Shown: positions 6,911 through 8,091 of the stretch, in pieces
How the letters are laid out: every line of letters starts with the position of its first letter
Position numbering within the stretch: position 1 is the first letter of the stretch
NCBI GenBank assembly: GCA_030625695.1
Contig: DAOUQK010000159.1
Coordinates: 1 to 8,091 of the forward strand
Origin: Paracoccaceae bacterium
GTDB lineage: Bacteria; Pseudomonadota; Alphaproteobacteria; Rhodobacterales; Rhodobacteraceae
Length of the DNA: 8,091 nt
Direction of reading: 5' to 3'
Notes under the pieces: generated by a model
The model's input: the letters and a program-made list of their open reading frames with translations, nothing else
Database searches by the model: none
Told to the model about the DNA's origin: nothing
Program-made: the position numbers and the translations under genes

Positions 6911-7195
6911 TTAAGTCCAGCTCACCTGTTCACCGCCAGGAAGAGCGGCGCGGGCGAACATCGGGTGTTCATAAGCGATATCATTGGCATCGCAAAAGGC
7001 GATGATCCAGGCGTCATCCATCATCAGGAAGTCCAGCACTGATCCAAGGAACGCAGGTTCGTTCGCCTGGGCGCGCAGATCGTCCTCGCTGGCCCCGGTT
7101 GCCCCCAGAAACACCGGCAACAGGTCGTCGTTGGTGATCAGCCACGCCAATGCTTTGAGGGCGAGGGTTTCGGCGGCTTCGGGGGAAAAGGACAT
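6911..7195 (-). CDS. DUF3572 family protein
   Basis: A 94-residue protein that I recognise as DUF3572, a family of small proteins typical of alphaproteobacteria with no established function. The family pattern is clear: SPEAAETLALKALAWL near the start, then a DDLLPVFLGATG segment, a FLGSVLDFLMMDDAWIIAFC segment, and a C-terminal ARAALPGGE. It looks all-helical and soluble, with no signal peptide. I chose the ATG at 7195 because family members begin a few residues before SPEAAETLALKALAWL. The frame is open back to a TTG at 7258, but the extra 21 residues look unlike the family. Neither start has a good ribosome-binding site (CCCAGTCCC precedes the ATG), so translation may depend on reading through from ccmG, 69 bases upstream. 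Its stop overlaps the ribosome-binding site of the HAD gene. Confidence 0.88.
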   Translation of the reverse strand: MSFSPEAAETLALKALAWLITNDDLLPVFLGATGASEDDLRAQANEPAFLGSVLDFLMMDDAWIIAFCDANDIAYEHPMFARAALPGGEQVSWT

Positions 7196-7264
7196 GGGAC
7201 TGGGGTGCTTTGTTTGGGTGTTCAAAGGCAGACAACCAACAAGTGTCGGCCTGCGCAAGGGAAT

Positions 7265-7825
7265 TCAGCCGCCCGCCTGTGCGGCCTGTGCTGTCTGTGC
7301 CTTTTCCAGTTCGGGCATGAACCTTTGTTGCAGGTCACTGCCCACCAATGGACCGATGAATTTGAACAGAACCTTGCCTTGACCGTCGATGATAAAGGTT
7401 TCCGGCGGGCCGGTGACGCCCCAGTCGATTGCGCTTCGCCCCTTGGGGTCAAAGCCGACGCCCAAAAACGGGTTGCCGTCGTCTTGCAGAAACCCACGGG
7501 CGTGATCCGGGTCGTCCTTAATATTCACACCATAGATGCGCAAGCCACCTGCGGCCATCTTCATCAGGGTGGGATGTTCTGCCCGGCACGGCGGACACCA
7601 ACTGGCCCAGAAATTGATCAGGGACACCTCTCCGCTGGCCAAATCCTGTGCGGTGACGCCCGGATAGCCTTCCAACGCTTCAGCGGGCAGGTCCGGGGCC
7701 ATTTCGCCGATAAAGGTCGAGGGCAACGCGTTGGGATCGCCACGAAACATGCCAACTGCGGCAAGAACGACAAAGCCGCTGAAAATGAGGGGAGGCAGGA
7801 TCATCAGCGGTGAAATTTTAGCCAT
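7265..7825 (-). CDS. ccmG: CcmG/DsbE thiol:disulfide interchange protein, cytochrome c maturation
   Basis: A 186-residue membrane-anchored thioredoxin-like protein that keeps apocytochrome c thiols reduced in the periplasm for heme attachment (System I). One N-terminal membrane segment (about 5-26) anchors it. The thioredoxin fold carries NFWASWCPPCRAEHP with active-site Cys77 and Cys80, and GVTGPPETF (136-144) holds the cis-proline loop typical of CcmG. The length fits the family; the tail ends in an Ala/Gln-rich stretch (176-186) that is probably disordered. The ATG at 7825 has AAAGGA 9 bases upstream and overlaps the ccmD stop by 8 bases (ATGGCTAA), so the two are translationally coupled. 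It lies in the order ccmC-ccmD-ccmG, as in many alphaproteobacteria. Confidence 0.95.
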   Translation of the reverse strand: MAKISPLMILPPLIFSGFVVLAAVGMFRGDPNALPSTFIGEMAPDLPAEALEGYPGVTAQDLASGEVSLINFWASWCPPCRAEHPTLMKMAAGGLRIYGVNIKDDPDHARGFLQDDGNPFLGVGFDPKGRSAIDWGVTGPPETFIIDGQGKVLFKFIGPLVGSDLQQRFMPELEKAQTAQAAQAGG

Positions 7826-7973
7826 CGCGCTTTATCCTTTGTTCAACCCGCGTCATTTCTGCGCGCACCTTACGGCCACGCCACAGCGACAGGCCCACCA
7901 ACAACAACAACAGGACAACCGAGGCCGCATAAGCCGTCATCACCGTGTCTCCGTATTTCCCCAGATCAGGCAT
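7818..7973 (-). CDS. ccmD: CcmD, small heme exporter accessory protein
   Basis: This gene is read directly from the sequence: 51 residues from the ATG at 7973 to the TAA at 7818. The N-terminus is MPDLGKYGDTVMTAYAAS, followed by one membrane helix (about 14-31, with five leucines in a row) and a basic, charged cytoplasmic tail (WRGRKVRAEMTRVEQRIKRD). This is the standard form of CcmD, which releases holo-CcmE from the CcmABC complex in cytochrome c maturation. It starts 2 bases after the ccmC stop and overlaps ccmG by 8 bases. The (AAC)n look of the + strand near 7899-7911 is only the run of TTG leucine codons in the helix. Confidence 0.93.
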   Translation of the reverse strand: MPDLGKYGDTVMTAYAASVVLLLLLVGLSLWRGRKVRAEMTRVEQRIKRDG

Positions 7974-7975
7974 AT

Positions 7976-8091
7976 CTACGCCCCCACCCTTTCGCGTGCC
8001 AGCAATGTCCTGATTCGTCGCGCCCGGATTTCCGTGCCGGTGCGATACAGCACCAAAGCAATGAACAGCAGGACAAACCCGGCGATACTGA
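7976..8091 (-). CDS. ccmC: CcmC heme exporter, C-terminal end (5' part outside the window)
   Basis: The last 37 codons of an open frame that runs in from the right edge and stops at TAG (7978-7976). It shows the end of a membrane helix (SIAGFVLLFIALVLYR) followed by a basic cytoplasmic tail (TEIRARRIRTLLARE), as expected for the last helix and tail of CcmC. CcmC is the membrane protein that hands heme to CcmE. The call rests on this tail together with its position directly before ccmD and ccmG; the tryptophan-rich heme-handling region lies outside the window. Confidence 0.85.
   Translation of the reverse strand, partial: SIAGFVLLFIALVLYRTGTEIRARRIRTLLARERVGA

Noticed and set aside
7196..7258. 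N-terminal extension of the DUF3572 protein from a TTG at 7258
   Set aside because: The extra 21 residues do not resemble the family and have no ribosome-binding site; the ATG at 7195 gives the usual family start.
7899..7911. AAC trinucleotide repeat as a microsatellite
   Set aside because: On the - strand these are TTG leucine codons of the CcmD membrane helix, so coding use explains it.

Overview
The window looks like chromosomal DNA from an alphaproteobacterium, most likely Rhodobacterales (Roseobacter-like). The grounds are the high-GC codon use, a ccmC-ccmD-ccmG cytochrome c maturation run followed by a DUF3572 gene, an MttB-family methyltransferase without pyrrolysine, and short GTAG-headed palindromes between genes. 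No RNA genes, CRISPR array, insertion sequence or phage genes were seen.

Layout. Two genes lie on the + strand: the 3' part of a transketolase gene (1-912) and a complete flavoprotein of the sulfide:quinone oxidoreductase (SQR) fold (1007-2134). Everything after that is on the - strand. First comes a convergent gene for a secreted caspase-like protein with Sel1-type repeats (2198-4258). Next are an MttB-like methyltransferase (4521-6080), a HAD phosphatase (6198-6899) and a DUF3572 protein (6911-7195). Last, towards the right edge, are the thioredoxin-like ccmG/dsbE (7265-7825), the small ccmD (7818-7973) and the 3' end of ccmC (7976-8091).

How the genes work together. ccmC, ccmD and ccmG are packed with a 2-base gap and an 8-base overlap. 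They belong to System I cytochrome c maturation (heme handover to CcmE and apocytochrome thiol reduction). DUF3572 and the HAD gene follow in the same direction, and the HAD ribosome-binding site overlaps the DUF3572 stop, so they are probably co-transcribed. The methyltransferase, caspase and SQR-like genes look like independent units.

Less ordinary points. (1) Three GTAG-headed REP-like palindromes occupy intergenic gaps; two near-identical copies in the same orientation bracket the caspase gene, and a head-to-head pair forms a perfect 24-bp stem after transketolase. (2) The caspase protein has its His/Cys dyad, a signal peptide, Sel1-like repeats and a possible peptidoglycan-binding tail, and starts at TTG. 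(3) The SQR-like protein keeps two of the three cysteines recalled from SQR but lacks the middle, redox-active one. (4) Three copies of GTACAAAA lie between the caspase and methyltransferase genes. I see no clearly new multi-gene system; the caspase gene with its flanking repeats is the best candidate for a second look.
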